Positions 53,244 through 62,279 of a stretch of DNA of 64,000 bases are shown here, piece after piece. The notes below the pieces were generated by a model. That model did no database searches and was not told the DNA's origin. It was given only the letters and a program-made list of their open reading frames with translations. Each line of letters starts with the position of its first letter. The first letter of the stretch is position 1. A program made the position numbers and the translations under genes. The stretch is from WHSW01 sp963749365. GTDB taxonomy: Bacteria > Actinomycetota > Thermoleophilia > Solirubrobacterales > 70-9. The DNA is taken from contig CAVVME010000004.1 of NCBI GenBank assembly GCA_963749365.1, positions 310,001 to 374,000 on the forward strand, written 5' to 3'.

Positions 53244-54677
53244 CAGGAGCGCAGGCGGTCGCGGCCGCGGCCGCCGGAGCAGCGGTCGGCGCCGTGGCCG
53301 CCGCGGAGGCGGTCCTTGCCGCCGCCGCCGCTGAGGCTGTCCTTGCCGCCGAGACCGCAGATCACGTCCGCGCCTCCGCGGCCGTGGATTACGTTGCGGC
53401 CGGGGACGCCGACGATCACGTCGGCACCCTTCGTCCCCTCGAGCCGGCGGGCGGAGGCGACGATCGTCGCCGGCCGCCCGGCGCAGGACTGTCCCGCCGC
53501 GCCCCCACCGCCGCCACCGCCGTCGACGACGCAGGGAGCCGGCGAGCCGTCGCCGAGCCGGGAGACCGGTCCGAGGAGCGAGACGGCGTAGACGCGCCCG
53601 CAGGCGTCCTCGCCGAACGAGCTCGCGACCGGGACCTGGCGCCCCTCGGAGCGATCTCCGGTGGCCGGGACGCCGGGGACCAACGAGCGAAGCTGGCCGG
53701 CGTAGGTGTCGGCGTAGACGTAGCGGCCGTAGAGCTGCTCGAGGCCCTCGTCGCGGACCACGTAGCCGCCGACGACGGCGGACATGCCGGGCGCATGTGG
53801 GTAGGTGTGAATCGGTTCGGTAAATACGGCCGGCGAGCAGGCCTCGCGAGGAACGGTGCCCTCGAGACAATCCCAACCGAAGTTGACCCCGCGGCCGGCG
53901 ACCGGGGCGGGCGAGAGGTCGATCTCCTCCTGGACCCCGCCGCCGACGTCGCCGATCAGCAGATCACCGGTCCCGCGGTCGAAGGAGAACCGCCACGGGT
54001 TGCGCAGCCCGAGGCTCCAGATCTCGTCGGCGCCCGTTCGGCCGACGAACGGGTTGTCAGCCGGGAACCGTGTACGGAGCCGATCCACTGCGGCGCGGAT
54101 CGAGACGCAGGATCTTGCCGAGCAGGGAGTTCGTCGACTGGGCGTTCTTCGGCGGATCACCCTGGCTCCCGCCGTCACCGGTGGAGATGTACAGGTAGCC
54201 GTCGGGCCCGAACTGAAGCTGACCGCCGTTGTGGTTGCCCTGGGAGGGATGCGGGATCGTGAGCACTGGGCGCCGGCTGGAAAGCGGCGCCCGGTCGCCG
54301 CTCGCGGTCAGCTCATCGATCTGCAGCGCCCAGTCGCCGCGGCGGGTGTAGAAGACGTAAAGGCGCCCGGAGCTCGAGAAGTCGGGGGCGAGCGCGACCG
54401 AGAGCAGCCCCTGTTCCTGTCCCCCTGACTCGACCTGCTCGCTGAGATCGACGAAGGTGCTCTGGCCGCGGTCGAGGAGCACGACGCGCCCCTGCCGTTC
54501 GACCACCAGCAGCCGGTCGGGGTCGGAGGGGTCGGAGGTGACGAACACCGGTTGGTTGAAGCTCCCGATCGGAGCCAGGCCGACCGCGCCCCCGGCCGCC
54601 GCGGGGGCTGCGAGGACGGCAATCAAGCCGAGCAGTAGTCCCGCCGCGCGGCGCATCATCGAGAGATTGAACACCAT
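53240..54677 (-). CDS. secreted PQQ-type soluble aldose/sorbosone dehydrogenase with RTX-like tail, frame broken near 54066
   Basis: An N-terminal signal peptide (MRRAAGLLLGLIAVLAAPAAAGGA) leads into a six-bladed beta-propeller: FNQPVFVTSDPSDPDRLLVVER, HPSQGNHNGGQLQFGPDGYLYISTGDGG, LLGKILRLDP, then PADNPFVGRTGADEIWSLGLRNPWRFSFD in the next frame. Deleting one C in the CCC near 54064-54067 joins VP to ADNPFVG and gives about 478 aa. These enzymes oxidise sugars with PQQ in the periplasm or outside the cell. The C-terminus has GGxGxD calcium-binding repeats (RGGADVICGLGGKDSLSGGGG). It is convergent with the nuclease gene. Confidence 0.82.
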
Positions 54678-54725
54678 CGGGGGCCGATCGTCGCGCCAAT
54701 CCTTGCGCTATCAATCGGCGCACCG

Positions 54726-55046
54726 ATGGGCGCAGAACAGCAGGAGGGGCTCCGGACCCCAGTGCCGGGCCGGCTGTTCGAGTGGGTCAAGGTGGCGTCC
54801 TACATCGAGCTGGCGCTGTTCGCCGGGCTGCTGATCGTCTGGCTCGCGCCGGGGCTTGAACGGCCGACCTTCTACTTCGGCCTCGGGCACGGGATCGGCT
54901 TCATCCTCCTCGCCCTGCTGATCTGGGTCGCGATCCTGCGCCACCAGGCGCCCTACACGCTGCTCGCCGCGACCCTGACCCCGGTCGGGCCCGTCGGCAG
55001 CGTGATCGCGATCCACCACCTCGAGCGCAGGCAGCGGCCCCCTTGA
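54726..55046 (+). CDS. small membrane protein, DUF3817-like
   Basis: Protein of 106 aa with three hydrophobic segments: VKVASYIELALFAGLLIVWLAP, GLGHGIGFILLALLIWVAIL and a weaker C-terminal one. A conserved HG in the second segment and a first segment starting with a basic-aromatic stretch match the DUF3817 integral membrane family. Function unknown. It is divergent from the sugar dehydrogenase gene, with CTATCAAT about 10 nt before the ATG. Confidence 0.6.
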   Translation: MGAEQQEGLRTPVPGRLFEWVKVASYIELALFAGLLIVWLAPGLERPTFYFGLGHGIGFILLALLIWVAILRHQAPYTLLAATLTPVGPVGSVIAIHHLERRQRPP

Positions 55047-55179
55047 GGTAGATGGCGGGGCGGGGCCGCGGGAGGCAGGGGGTCCACACGGCCCGCGCCA
55101 CCGCCTGCGCGTCGGTAGCCAGGGAGGGATGCCGACGCGATCGCCCCCGGAGGCGGGACTGGCCGGGGACGAGTCCTTA

Positions 55180-58062
55180 TCAAGAAGATCTCCCTCCCGC
55201 GGGATTACGCGCATTCTGACCGATAGCGAGTATCGGTGTCAACCGCGAGACGGTGTCAGGCGCGAAATCACGCAGCACGCGCTGCAGGATGCCGCCGTTG
55301 AGGAAGTAGCGGACCTCGTTCGGAGTGTCGAGGCGGATCGTGGCCTCGAACTCGACCGGGTCGGCGTCCTCGCGCCGCGCGCTCACCGAGACGGTCCTCG
55401 CCTCGCCGCCCGTCGGGTCGCCGACGTCGATCGTCTCCTCGCCCGTGAGCCCGAGCGAGTCGGCGCTCTCGCCTCCGCCGAACTGGAGCGGGAGCACGCC
55501 CATCCCGATCAGGTTCGAGCGATGGATGCGCTCGAAGCTCTCGGCGATCACCGCGCGGACCCCGAGCAGCGCGGTTCCCTTGGCCGCCCAGTCGCGCGAG
55601 GATCCCGACCCGTACTCCTTGCCCGCGAGCACGACCAGCGGCACTCCCTCGGAGGCGTAGGCGGTCGCGGCCTCGTAGATCGTCGTCTGCGCGCCGTCCG
55701 GGAAGTGGCGGGTGAAGCCGCCCTCGCGCTCGACCAGCCGGTTGCGCAGGCGGACGTTGGCGAACGTGCCCCGGATCATCACCTCGTGGTTGCCGCGTCG
55801 CGAGCCATAGGAGTTGAAGTCGCGCGGCTCGACCCCGTTCTCGATCAGCCAGGCGCCCGCCGGGCTCGCCTTCTTGATCGCGCCGGCGGGCGAGATGTGG
55901 TCGGTGGTGACGCTGTCGCCGAGGACGGCGAGCACCCGCGCCCCGCGGACGGGCTCGATCGGCTCCGGCTCGGCCGGCATCCGATCGAAGAACGGCGGCT
56001 TGCGGACGTAGGTCGAATCCGGCCAGGTGTAGCGGTCGCCCTCCGGGGTCTCGAGCTCCCGCCAGCGCTCGTCGCCGGAGAAGACGTCGGCGTAGCTGCG
56101 CGCGAACATCTCCTGGCGGACGGCGTCGGCGATCGCCGCCTTGATCTCCTCTCCGCTCGGCCAGATATCGGACAGGTGCACGGGGGTGCCGTCGGCGCCG
56201 ATGCCGAGCGGCTCGCTCCGGAGGTCGATGTCCATGCGACCGGCGAGCGCATAGGCGACGCAGAGCGGCGGCGAGGCGAGGTAGTTGTTGCGGACGTCCT
56301 GCTGGATCCGGCCTTCGAAGTTGCGATTGCCCGAGAGCACCGCGCAGACGACGAGCTCGTTGTCGTTGATCGCCGACGAGATCGCGTCCGGGAGCGGTCC
56401 GGAGTTGCCGATGCACGTCGTGCACCCGTAGCCGACGAGATTGAAGCCGAGCCGGTCCAGGTAATCGTCGAGACCGGCGCGCTCGAGGTAGTCGGTGACT
56501 ACGGTCGAGCCCGGGGCCAATGAGGTTTTCACCCAGGGCATCCGCTCGAGCCCGAGCTCGACCGCCCGCTTGGCGAGCAGGCCGGCTCCGATCATCACCG
56601 AGGGGTTGGAGGTGTTGGTGCAGCTCGTGATCGCCGCGATCACGACCCGGCCGTGATCGAGCTCGACCTCGGTGCCATCGTCGAGCGTGACCACGATGCC
56701 TGCGTCATGGGCGCCGGCGGGCCTCTCGGTGGCCACCGCGCCGGTCGCCGCACGCGGCCGGCCGGCGGCGCCCGAGTGGTCCTCCGCCGGGGGGTCGGAG
56801 GCGGGAAAGGACTGCTCGACCGCCTCGTCGTAGGCGTTGCCGTCCGGCCCGGCGACGTCCGCTCCGTACTCGCTCAGCGACTCCGCGAACGCTGCCTTGG
56901 CGTCGCCGAGCGGGATCCGATCCTGGGGACGCTTGGGGCCGGCGATCGAGGGCTCGACGCTCGAGAGGTCGAGCTCGAGCGACTCCGAGAAGCTGGGCTG
57001 CTCGGAGTCGGGCTCGTGGAACATCCCCTGCTCGCGGGCATAGGCGTCGACGAGCTCGATCGTCTCGGTCGGCCGACCGGTGAACTCGAGGTAGCGCAGC
57101 GTCTCCCGGTCGACCGGGAAGATCGCGCAGGTGGAGCCGAACTCCGGCGACATGTTGCCGATCGTCGCCCGGTCCGCGAGCCCGAGCGCGTGCAGTCCCG
57201 GACCGAAGAACTCGACGAACTTCGAGACCACCCCGCGCTCGCGCAGCATCTCGGTCACGGTGAGCACGAGGTCGGTCGCAGTGGCGCCGTCGGGCAGCTC
57301 GCCGTCGAGCCGGAAGCCGACCACCTGCGGCAGCAACATCGAGATCGGCTGGCCGAGCATCGCCGCCTCCGCCTCGATCCCGCCGACGCCCCAGCCGAGC
57401 ACGCCGAGCCCGTTGACCATCGTCGTGTGCGAATCGGTGCCGACGAGGGTGTCGGGATAGGCCTGCTTGGCCCCGTCGGGAGCGTCGCGCGTGAACACGA
57501 CTTGGCTCAGGTATTCGAGGTTGACCTGATGGCAGATGCCGGTCGCCGGCGGCACCACCCTGAAGTTGTCGAACGCCTGCTGTCCCCAGCGCAGGAAGGC
57601 GTAACGCTCACGGTTGCGCTCGTAGTCGCGATCGGCGTTGATGTCGAAGGCCCGCGGGGTGCCGAACGCGTCGACCTGGACCGAGTGGTCGATGACGAGG
57701 TCGACCGGGACGAGCGGGTTGATCCGCGCCGGGTCCGAGCCGAGCTCGTCGATGGCGTCTCGCATCGCCGCCAGGTCGACGATCGCGGGGACGCCGGTGA
57801 AGTCCTGCATCAGCACCCGCGCGGGCTGGAACGGGATCTCCTCGCTCGGGGTCGCGGCCGCGTCCCAGGAGGCGATCGCCTCGACGTCGGCGGCGGTCAC
57901 CGAGTCGCCGTCCTCGAGCCGCAGCGCGTTCTCCAGCAGCACCTTGAGCGAGTACGGAAGCCGGGCGACGTCGAACCGATCCTGCAGCGCGCTGAGCCGG
58001 AAGACCTCGTACTCTCGCCCACCGACCGCGAGAGTGCCCTTGGCGCCGTAGCTGTCGCTCAT
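55180..58062 (-). CDS. acnA: aconitate hydratase A
   Basis: Aconitase/IRP1-type enzyme of 960 aa converting citrate to isocitrate. The [4Fe-4S] ligands are Cys in ITSCTNTSNPSVMIG near residue 479 and the pair in GYGCTTCIGNSGPL near 543-546. Also visible are TDSHTTMVNGLGVLGWGVGG and KEYGSGSSRDWAAKG (substrate loop). Before the first Cys is an insert of about 45 residues with the motif SFPASDPP, and the C-terminus runs some 20 residues past the usual end. ATG start. A large GC-rich gene, convergent with the small membrane protein gene. Confidence 0.95.
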   Translation of the reverse strand: MSDSYGAKGTLAVGGREYEVFRLSALQDRFDVARLPYSLKVLLENALRLEDGDSVTAADVEAIASWDAAATPSEEIPFQPARVLMQDFTGVPAIVDLAAMRDAIDELGSDPARINPLVPVDLVIDHSVQVDAFGTPRAFDINADRDYERNRERYAFLRWGQQAFDNFRVVPPATGICHQVNLEYLSQVVFTRDAPDGAKQAYPDTLVGTDSHTTMVNGLGVLGWGVGGIEAEAAMLGQPISMLLPQVVGFRLDGELPDGATATDLVLTVTEMLRERGVVSKFVEFFGPGLHALGLADRATIGNMSPEFGSTCAIFPVDRETLRYLEFTGRPTETIELVDAYAREQGMFHEPDSEQPSFSESLELDLSSVEPSIAGPKRPQDRIPLGDAKAAFAESLSEYGADVAGPDGNAYDEAVEQSFPASDPPAEDHSGAAGRPRAATGAVATERPAGAHDAGIVVTLDDGTEVELDHGRVVIAAITSCTNTSNPSVMIGAGLLAKRAVELGLERMPWVKTSLAPGSTVVTDYLERAGLDDYLDRLGFNLVGYGCTTCIGNSGPLPDAISSAINDNELVVCAVLSGNRNFEGRIQQDVRNNYLASPPLCVAYALAGRMDIDLRSEPLGIGADGTPVHLSDIWPSGEEIKAAIADAVRQEMFARSYADVFSGDERWRELETPEGDRYTWPDSTYVRKPPFFDRMPAEPEPIEPVRGARVLAVLGDSVTTDHISPAGAIKKASPAGAWLIENGVEPRDFNSYGSRRGNHEVMIRGTFANVRLRNRLVEREGGFTRHFPDGAQTTIYEAATAYASEGVPLVVLAGKEYGSGSSRDWAAKGTALLGVRAVIAESFERIHRSNLIGMGVLPLQFGGGESADSLGLTGEETIDVGDPTGGEARTVSVSARREDADPVEFEATIRLDTPNEVRYFLNGGILQRVLRDFAPDTVSRLTPILAIGQNARNPAGGRSS

Positions 58063-58078
58063 CGACCCAGTATGCCTC

Positions 58079-58876
58079 CTACCGCTTCCCGGACTGGCCG
58101 CGGGCGACCCGATCGCCGACCTTGGCGGCCCCGGCGCTGGAGAGCCGCGCCGCGAGGTGCGGGCGCCAGTGTGCGAAGCCGGTCAGCCTTCGCTGCACGA
58201 GCGGCGCGACATCGATCTCCGCGCGCCCGCGCTCGATCGCGTCGACCACCGCGGCGCCGACCCGCCCCGGGGTCGTCGTACCGAGCCCTCGCGGCGGCGC
58301 GGCGCCGGAATCGGCGAACATCCCGGCCTCGCGCACGAATCCGGGCGAGACCACGGAAACCTCGACGCCGCTGCCCCATAGGTCCTGGCGCAGGCCGAGC
58401 GCGAATCCGCGCAAGCCGAACTTGGTCGCCGAGTAGAGCGATTGCCGTGCGGTCGCCGCCTTGCCCGAGAGCGAGGAGATGAAGACGAGGTGACCGGAGT
58501 CGCGCTCGCGCATCGGCTCGAGCAGCGCCCGGGCGAGCTGGATCGGCGCCTCGAGATTGACCCGCAGGGCGCGCTCGATCTGCTCCTCCGAGAAGCTCTC
58601 GAGCCGCCCCGAAGCGGGCAACCCGGCGTTGGCGACGAGGACGTCGACCGGACCGGCCTCGCCGGCGAGGCGCCGCGCCGCACCGGCCTCGGCCAGGTCG
58701 GCGACCAGCGAGCGATGGCCGGCGCCGGGCAGCGAGGCGGCGAGCCGCTCGAGCTCGTCGGCGCTGCGCGAGCTGAGCAGGACGGCCGCCCCCCGGCGAG
58801 TCAGTGCCGTCGCGATCGCCCGCCCCAGGCCGCCGGTCGCCCCGGTCAAGAGGACGGTCTTGCCGGCCAGCTCCAC
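58079..58876 (-). CDS. SDR family oxidoreductase
   Basis: Classical short-chain dehydrogenase of 265 aa: LLTGATGGLGRAIATALTRRG for NAD(P), VLVANAGLP (usual NNAG altered to ANAG), VFISSLSGKAATARQSLYSATKFGLRGFALGLR with the catalytic Ser, Tyr and Lys, and VSVVSPGFVREAGMF. The substrate is unclear. GTG 58876 (VELAGKTVLL) is the likely start, and TTG 58885 is an alternative. It ends 16 nt before the aconitase start on the same strand, so the two genes may be co-transcribed. Confidence 0.85.
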   Translation of the reverse strand: MELAGKTVLLTGATGGLGRAIATALTRRGAAVLLSSRSADELERLAASLPGAGHRSLVADLAEAGAARRLAGEAGPVDVLVANAGLPASGRLESFSEEQIERALRVNLEAPIQLARALLEPMRERDSGHLVFISSLSGKAATARQSLYSATKFGLRGFALGLRQDLWGSGVEVSVVSPGFVREAGMFADSGAAPPRGLGTTTPGRVGAAVVDAIERGRAEIDVAPLVQRRLTGFAHWRPHLAARLSSAGAAKVGDRVARGQSGKR

Positions 58877-58913
58877 GAACCCCAACGTACCAACCCGGCT
58901 AGGCTGCGGAGCC

Positions 58914-59213
58914 GTGAAGCTCTACGTCTGCTGGGGCACCTTCCCGACCATCCGCCCGGGCGGTCACCCGTGCGCCAACGCTCATCGGGCGCTGCAGCGC
59001 GCGGGACATGATTTCGACGTGGTCAAGGTGCAAGGGCTCGGCGTCGGCCCCGATTTCGTCCACATCAAGACCGCGGGCCGCAAGGAGGTCGAGCGGATCT
59101 CCGGACAGGACACCGTGCCCGTCCTGGTCACCGACGATGGCGAAGTGATCACCGACTCGAAGCGGATCGTCGCCTGGGCCGAGGCCAACCCGGCGACCGG
59201 CTCAAGCTCGTAG
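58914..59213 (+). CDS. glutaredoxin/GST N-terminal-domain-like protein
   Basis: Thioredoxin-fold protein of 99 aa. KLYVCWGTFP begins the first strand, HPCANAHRALQRAGHDFDVVKV holds a single Cys where glutaredoxins have CxxC, and TVPVLVTDDGEVITDSKRIVAWAE has the cis-Pro and the S-K-R of GST N-terminal domains. Thiol binding without disulfide reduction is likely. The GTG start has TAGGCT 8 nt upstream (leaderless). It is divergent from the SDR gene. Confidence 0.78.
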   Translation: MKLYVCWGTFPTIRPGGHPCANAHRALQRAGHDFDVVKVQGLGVGPDFVHIKTAGRKEVERISGQDTVPVLVTDDGEVITDSKRIVAWAEANPATGSSS

Positions 59214-59299
59214 CGCCAAAGGGATCGTGCCTATCGGCACTTGTTCGTGAGCAGGTCTTCGCAAACCGACGTCGAATTGTGTAGCCTGCTGCAACTCGA

Positions 59300-59445
59300 T
59301 AACCGGTAAAGCCGAGTCTCGGGCGCCCAGCCGGCAGGAATGGGCGTCCGGGAGCGGGGGAACCACTTGTTGGGGCTAACCCACCGTCCACCGGTGGGGG
59401 CGCAGGCTCTTTCAGCGCCAGCCCGTCAGCTAACCCCGTAGGCCG
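59300..59445 (+). promoter_or_regulatory. cyclic di-AMP riboswitch (ydaO-yuaA type)
   Basis: The leader holds the conserved pieces of the ydaO class in order: GTAAAGCCGAGTC, the bulge GGGGGAACC (59356-59364), GGGGCTAACCC, a variable GC hairpin, and the 3' segment CCCGTCAGCTAACCCCGTAGG. It lies ahead of an NlpC/P60-like secreted gene, the classic actinobacterial target, where c-di-AMP turns expression off. TAGCCT at 59282-59287 is the probable -10. A ribosome site GAAGGAG follows the aptamer. Confidence 0.85.
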
Positions 59446-59464
59446 ACGAAGGAGTCTGGTTCAG

Positions 59465-60040
59465 TTGACGTATAGATCAAAGGCGAGTCCGAGAACGAAG
59501 TTCAGCGCCGCGCTCGGCCTCGCGATGCTCGCGGCGCTGATCGCACTTCCATGCGCCGCGCTCGGCGCGGGCAGCGGCGGGGTCGGAATGGGCGGGACCA
59601 GCTCGGCCCCGACCGGTGTGACGACGCCGGGCGGCAAGGCGAAGCTGAAGGGCGGCTTCGCGATCCCACCCGCCAACGCGCCGCGCAAGGTCGTGCGCGC
59701 GATCGAGGCCGCAAACGAGATCGTCAAGGGCAAGCCCTACTGTCTCGGCGGCGGGCACGCGCGCCGTAAGTCGCGCTGCTACGACTGCTCGGGCTCGGTC
59801 AGCTACGCGCTCACCGGCGCGGGGTTGCTCGATTACGCGATGCCGTCGGGCTCGTTCATGCGCTGGGAGAAGCCGGGCAAGGGCGCCTGGATCACGACCT
59901 ATGCGAACGGCGGTCACATGTACGCCGTAATCGCCGGGCTGCGCCTCGACACCTCGATGACCGCCGGCGACGGCCCGGGCTGGAGCACCGCGATGCGCTC
60001 CGGGCGCGGGTACGTCAAGCGCCACCCGACCGGGCTGTAG
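59465..60040 (+). CDS. secreted NlpC/P60-like peptidoglycan hydrolase
   Basis: Protein of 191 aa with a signal peptide (KFSAALGLAMLAALIALPCAALGAG), a Gly/Thr-rich linker and an NlpC/P60-type fold. The catalytic Cys is in RCYDCSGSVSYALTGAG, and the likely His is in NGGHMYAVIAGLRLD. GGHARRKSRCYDCSGS is a variant of the usual GG...FDCSG. It should cleave peptide stems of the cell wall outside the membrane. The TTG start has GAAGGAG 10 nt before it and is directly preceded by a c-di-AMP riboswitch, linking wall turnover to this second messenger. Confidence 0.82.
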   Translation: MTYRSKASPRTKFSAALGLAMLAALIALPCAALGAGSGGVGMGGTSSAPTGVTTPGGKAKLKGGFAIPPANAPRKVVRAIEAANEIVKGKPYCLGGGHARRKSRCYDCSGSVSYALTGAGLLDYAMPSGSFMRWEKPGKGAWITTYANGGHMYAVIAGLRLDTSMTAGDGPGWSTAMRSGRGYVKRHPTGL

Positions 60041-60053
60041 TAGATCTCAGCCC

Positions 60054-60773
60054 GTGAACGGGCTGAGCGATACGCACCGGACCGAAGCGGCGACCTCGGG
60101 CGCGGAAGCGGATCCGCGCCGGAGCTTCATCGCGGGAGCGCGGGCCGCGATCTGGGTCGCGGTCGCCGGGCTGCTGGTCGGGATCTCGTTCGGGGTCCTG
60201 GCGGAGCCGGTGATGGGCGAGGTGGCGCCGATCGTGATGTCGGCGTTGGTGTTCGCCGGCTCGGCCCAATTCGCCGCCACGGCCGTGCTCAGCGCCGGCG
60301 GCGGCGCGGTCGCGGCGATCGTCGCCGGGGTGCTGCTGAACGCGCGCTACGGACCGATGGGGATCGCGCTCGCCCCCTCCCTGCAGGGCGGCCCGCTGCG
60401 CCGGGCGGCGATCGCGCAGACGATGATCGACTTCGGCTGGGCCGCCGCCAGCCGTGGCGGGGGGCGCTTCGACCCGGCGTTCATGGTCGGCGTGGCGGCT
60501 CCCTGCTACGTGCTCTGGGTGCTCGGGACGGCGCTCGGGGTCTTCGCCGGCGACCTGATCGGGAATCCGGAGGCGCTCGGCCTCGATGCGATCTTCCCGG
60601 CCTTCTTCCTCTGCCTGCTGGTCGAGGGCGAGTTGCGACCCGGCTCGCCGGCGCTCGTCGCCGGGCTGGGCAGCATCGTGGCGCTGGCGCTGATCCCTTT
60701 CACACCCGCCGGGATCCCGATCATCGCCGCCTCTGCCTGCGCCCTGATCGGCCTCCGGTGGCCGGCGCGATGA
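60054..60773 (+). CDS. azlC: AzlC family branched-chain amino acid exporter, large subunit
   Basis: Membrane protein of 239 aa: a soluble N-terminus of about 25 residues, then FIAGARAAIWVAVAGLLVGISFGVLA, the SALVFAGSAQFAA motif and LLNARYGPMGIALAPSL, all typical of AzlC (LIV-E family). With its small partner it exports valine, leucine or related amino acids. GTG start 14 nt after the hydrolase stop, and the stop overlaps azlD (ATGA). Confidence 0.88.
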   Translation: MNGLSDTHRTEAATSGAEADPRRSFIAGARAAIWVAVAGLLVGISFGVLAEPVMGEVAPIVMSALVFAGSAQFAATAVLSAGGGAVAAIVAGVLLNARYGPMGIALAPSLQGGPLRRAAIAQTMIDFGWAAASRGGGRFDPAFMVGVAAPCYVLWVLGTALGVFAGDLIGNPEALGLDAIFPAFFLCLLVEGELRPGSPALVAGLGSIVALALIPFTPAGIPIIAASACALIGLRWPAR

Positions 60774-61084
60774 GCGAGGTATGGATCACGATCGCGGCGC
60801 TGGTACTCGCCAGCGCCGTGATCCGCGCCTCCGGTCCGGTGCTGCTCGGGGGACGAGACCTCCCCGACCGCGTCCAGGCCGTGATCGCGCTGATCGCCCC
60901 CGCGCTGCTGGCCGCTCTCGTCGTCGTGCAGACGTTCAGCGCGCCCGAGGGCGGGGCGCTCGAGCTCGATGCGCGGATCGCGGGCGTCGCCGCGGCCGGG
61001 GGAGCGCTCGCGCTCGGCGCCTCGATGCTGCCGACGGTGGCGGTGGCCGCGCTCGTGACCGCGCTCGCACGGGTCCTCCTCTGA
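60770..61084 (+). CDS. azlD: AzlD family protein, small subunit of the amino acid exporter
   Basis: Protein of 104 aa with four hydrophobic segments (VWITIAALVLASAVIRASGPVLL, VQAVIALIAPALLAALVVVQTF, GVAAAGGALALGASM, VAVAALVTALARVLL), matching AzlD. It forms the exporter with AzlC, whose stop codon it overlaps by 4 nt. Confidence 0.85.
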   Translation: MSEVWITIAALVLASAVIRASGPVLLGGRDLPDRVQAVIALIAPALLAALVVVQTFSAPEGGALELDARIAGVAAAGGALALGASMLPTVAVAALVTALARVLL

Positions 61085-61193
61085 GCCGTCGGCCGACGCC
61101 GAACCGGCAGATCATCAGTCCGAGCGTTGGCCGGCGTGTCGGTGGCACACTTGCTGCGCTTCGGATAGCGTCAGCAGGCTTGATCTCGATCCC

Positions 61194-62279
61194 TTGTACG
61201 CAGTGGAGCAACTGAGCGAGCCGGTGGCGAGCCCCGAGGACGGGGGCTCGCAGTCGACCGCTCCCGACATCTGCCTGCGCGGAGTGCGCAAGTCTTACGG
61301 CGACGTGGTTGCGGTCGACGGGATCGATCTCGAGGTCGCGAGCGGGGAGTTCTTCACCATGCTGGGCCCTTCCGGGTCGGGCAAGACCACGACCCTGCGG
61401 ATGATCGCGGGCTTCGAGCTGCCCGATTCCGGGACGGTCGAGCTTGCCGGGCGCGACGTCGGCAACCTGGCGGCTTATGACCGCGAGGTCAACACCGTGT
61501 TCCAGGACTACGCGCTGTTCCCCCACATGACCGTGGCCGAGAACGTCGAATACGGGATGCGGGTCAGGGGCACCGCGAAGTCGGATCGCGCATCGCGCGG
61601 CGAGGAGGCGCTGGAGATGGTCCGCCTGGCCGGGTACGGAGCGCGCAAGCCCGCCGAGCTCTCCGGGGGTCAGCGCCAGCGGGTCGCGCTCGCGCGCTCG
61701 ATCGTCAACCGGCCCCGGGTGCTGCTGCTCGACGAGCCGCTGGGAGCGCTCGACCTGAAGCTGCGCGAGCAGATGCAGGTCGAGCTGAAGCAGATCCAGC
61801 ACGAGGTCGGGATCACCTTCGTCTACGTCACCCACGACCAGGAGGAGGCGCTGACGATGTCGGACCGGATCGCCGTCTTCAACGCCGGCCGGGTCGAGCA
61901 GGTCGGCACCCCGGCCGAGGTCTACGAGCTGCCTTCGAACCGCTTCGTCTCCGGGTTCGTCGGGGTCTCCAACGTGCTCGAGCGCGAGGGACGCCAGTTC
62001 ACCGTCCGACCGGAGAAGGTGAGGCTGCTCGAGCAGGGTGAGGACGATGACGGGATGCACACCGAGCGCGGCCGGGTGCGCGATGTCGCCTACGCGGGGA
62101 TGATCACCCGCTACCTGATCGCCCTCGATGCCGGGGGAGAGCTTCAAGTTGTCCGCCAGAACCTCGAGACCACCTCCGCGGAGGCGCTCTCGCAGGCCGG
62201 GCGGGACGTGGTCGTCGGATGGCGACCGGAACACACGGTCGCGGTCACGGCCGCGAACGACGAGAGAGGAGAGCAGTGA
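61194..62279 (+). CDS. potA: polyamine-type ABC transporter ATP-binding protein
   Basis: ATPase of 361 aa: Walker A GPSGSGKTTTLRMIAG, Q-loop FQDYALFPHMTVAENV, signature LSGGQRQRVALARS, Walker B LLLDEPLGALD, H-loop VTHDQEEA, then a C-terminal TOBE-type domain (FTVRPEKVRLLEQ). It energises uptake of spermidine/putrescine or a similar cation. The TTG start at 61194 gives a 28-residue leader before the ABC domain, and a GTG at 61203 is possible. Its TGA overlaps the ATG of the binding protein gene (TGATG). Confidence 0.9.
   Translation: MYAVEQLSEPVASPEDGGSQSTAPDICLRGVRKSYGDVVAVDGIDLEVASGEFFTMLGPSGSGKTTTLRMIAGFELPDSGTVELAGRDVGNLAAYDREVNTVFQDYALFPHMTVAENVEYGMRVRGTAKSDRASRGEEALEMVRLAGYGARKPAELSGGQRQRVALARSIVNRPRVLLLDEPLGALDLKLREQMQVELKQIQHEVGITFVYVTHDQEEALTMSDRIAVFNAGRVEQVGTPAEVYELPSNRFVSGFVGVSNVLEREGRQFTVRPEKVRLLEQGEDDDGMHTERGRVRDVAYAGMITRYLIALDAGGELQVVRQNLETTSAEALSQAGRDVVVGWRPEHTVAVTAANDERGEQ

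Noticed and set aside
55219..55237. Perfect inverted repeat ACCGATA/TATCGGT
   Set aside because: It lies within the last codons of the aconitase gene on the minus strand, and I see no promoter or T-run nearby to give it a regulatory role.
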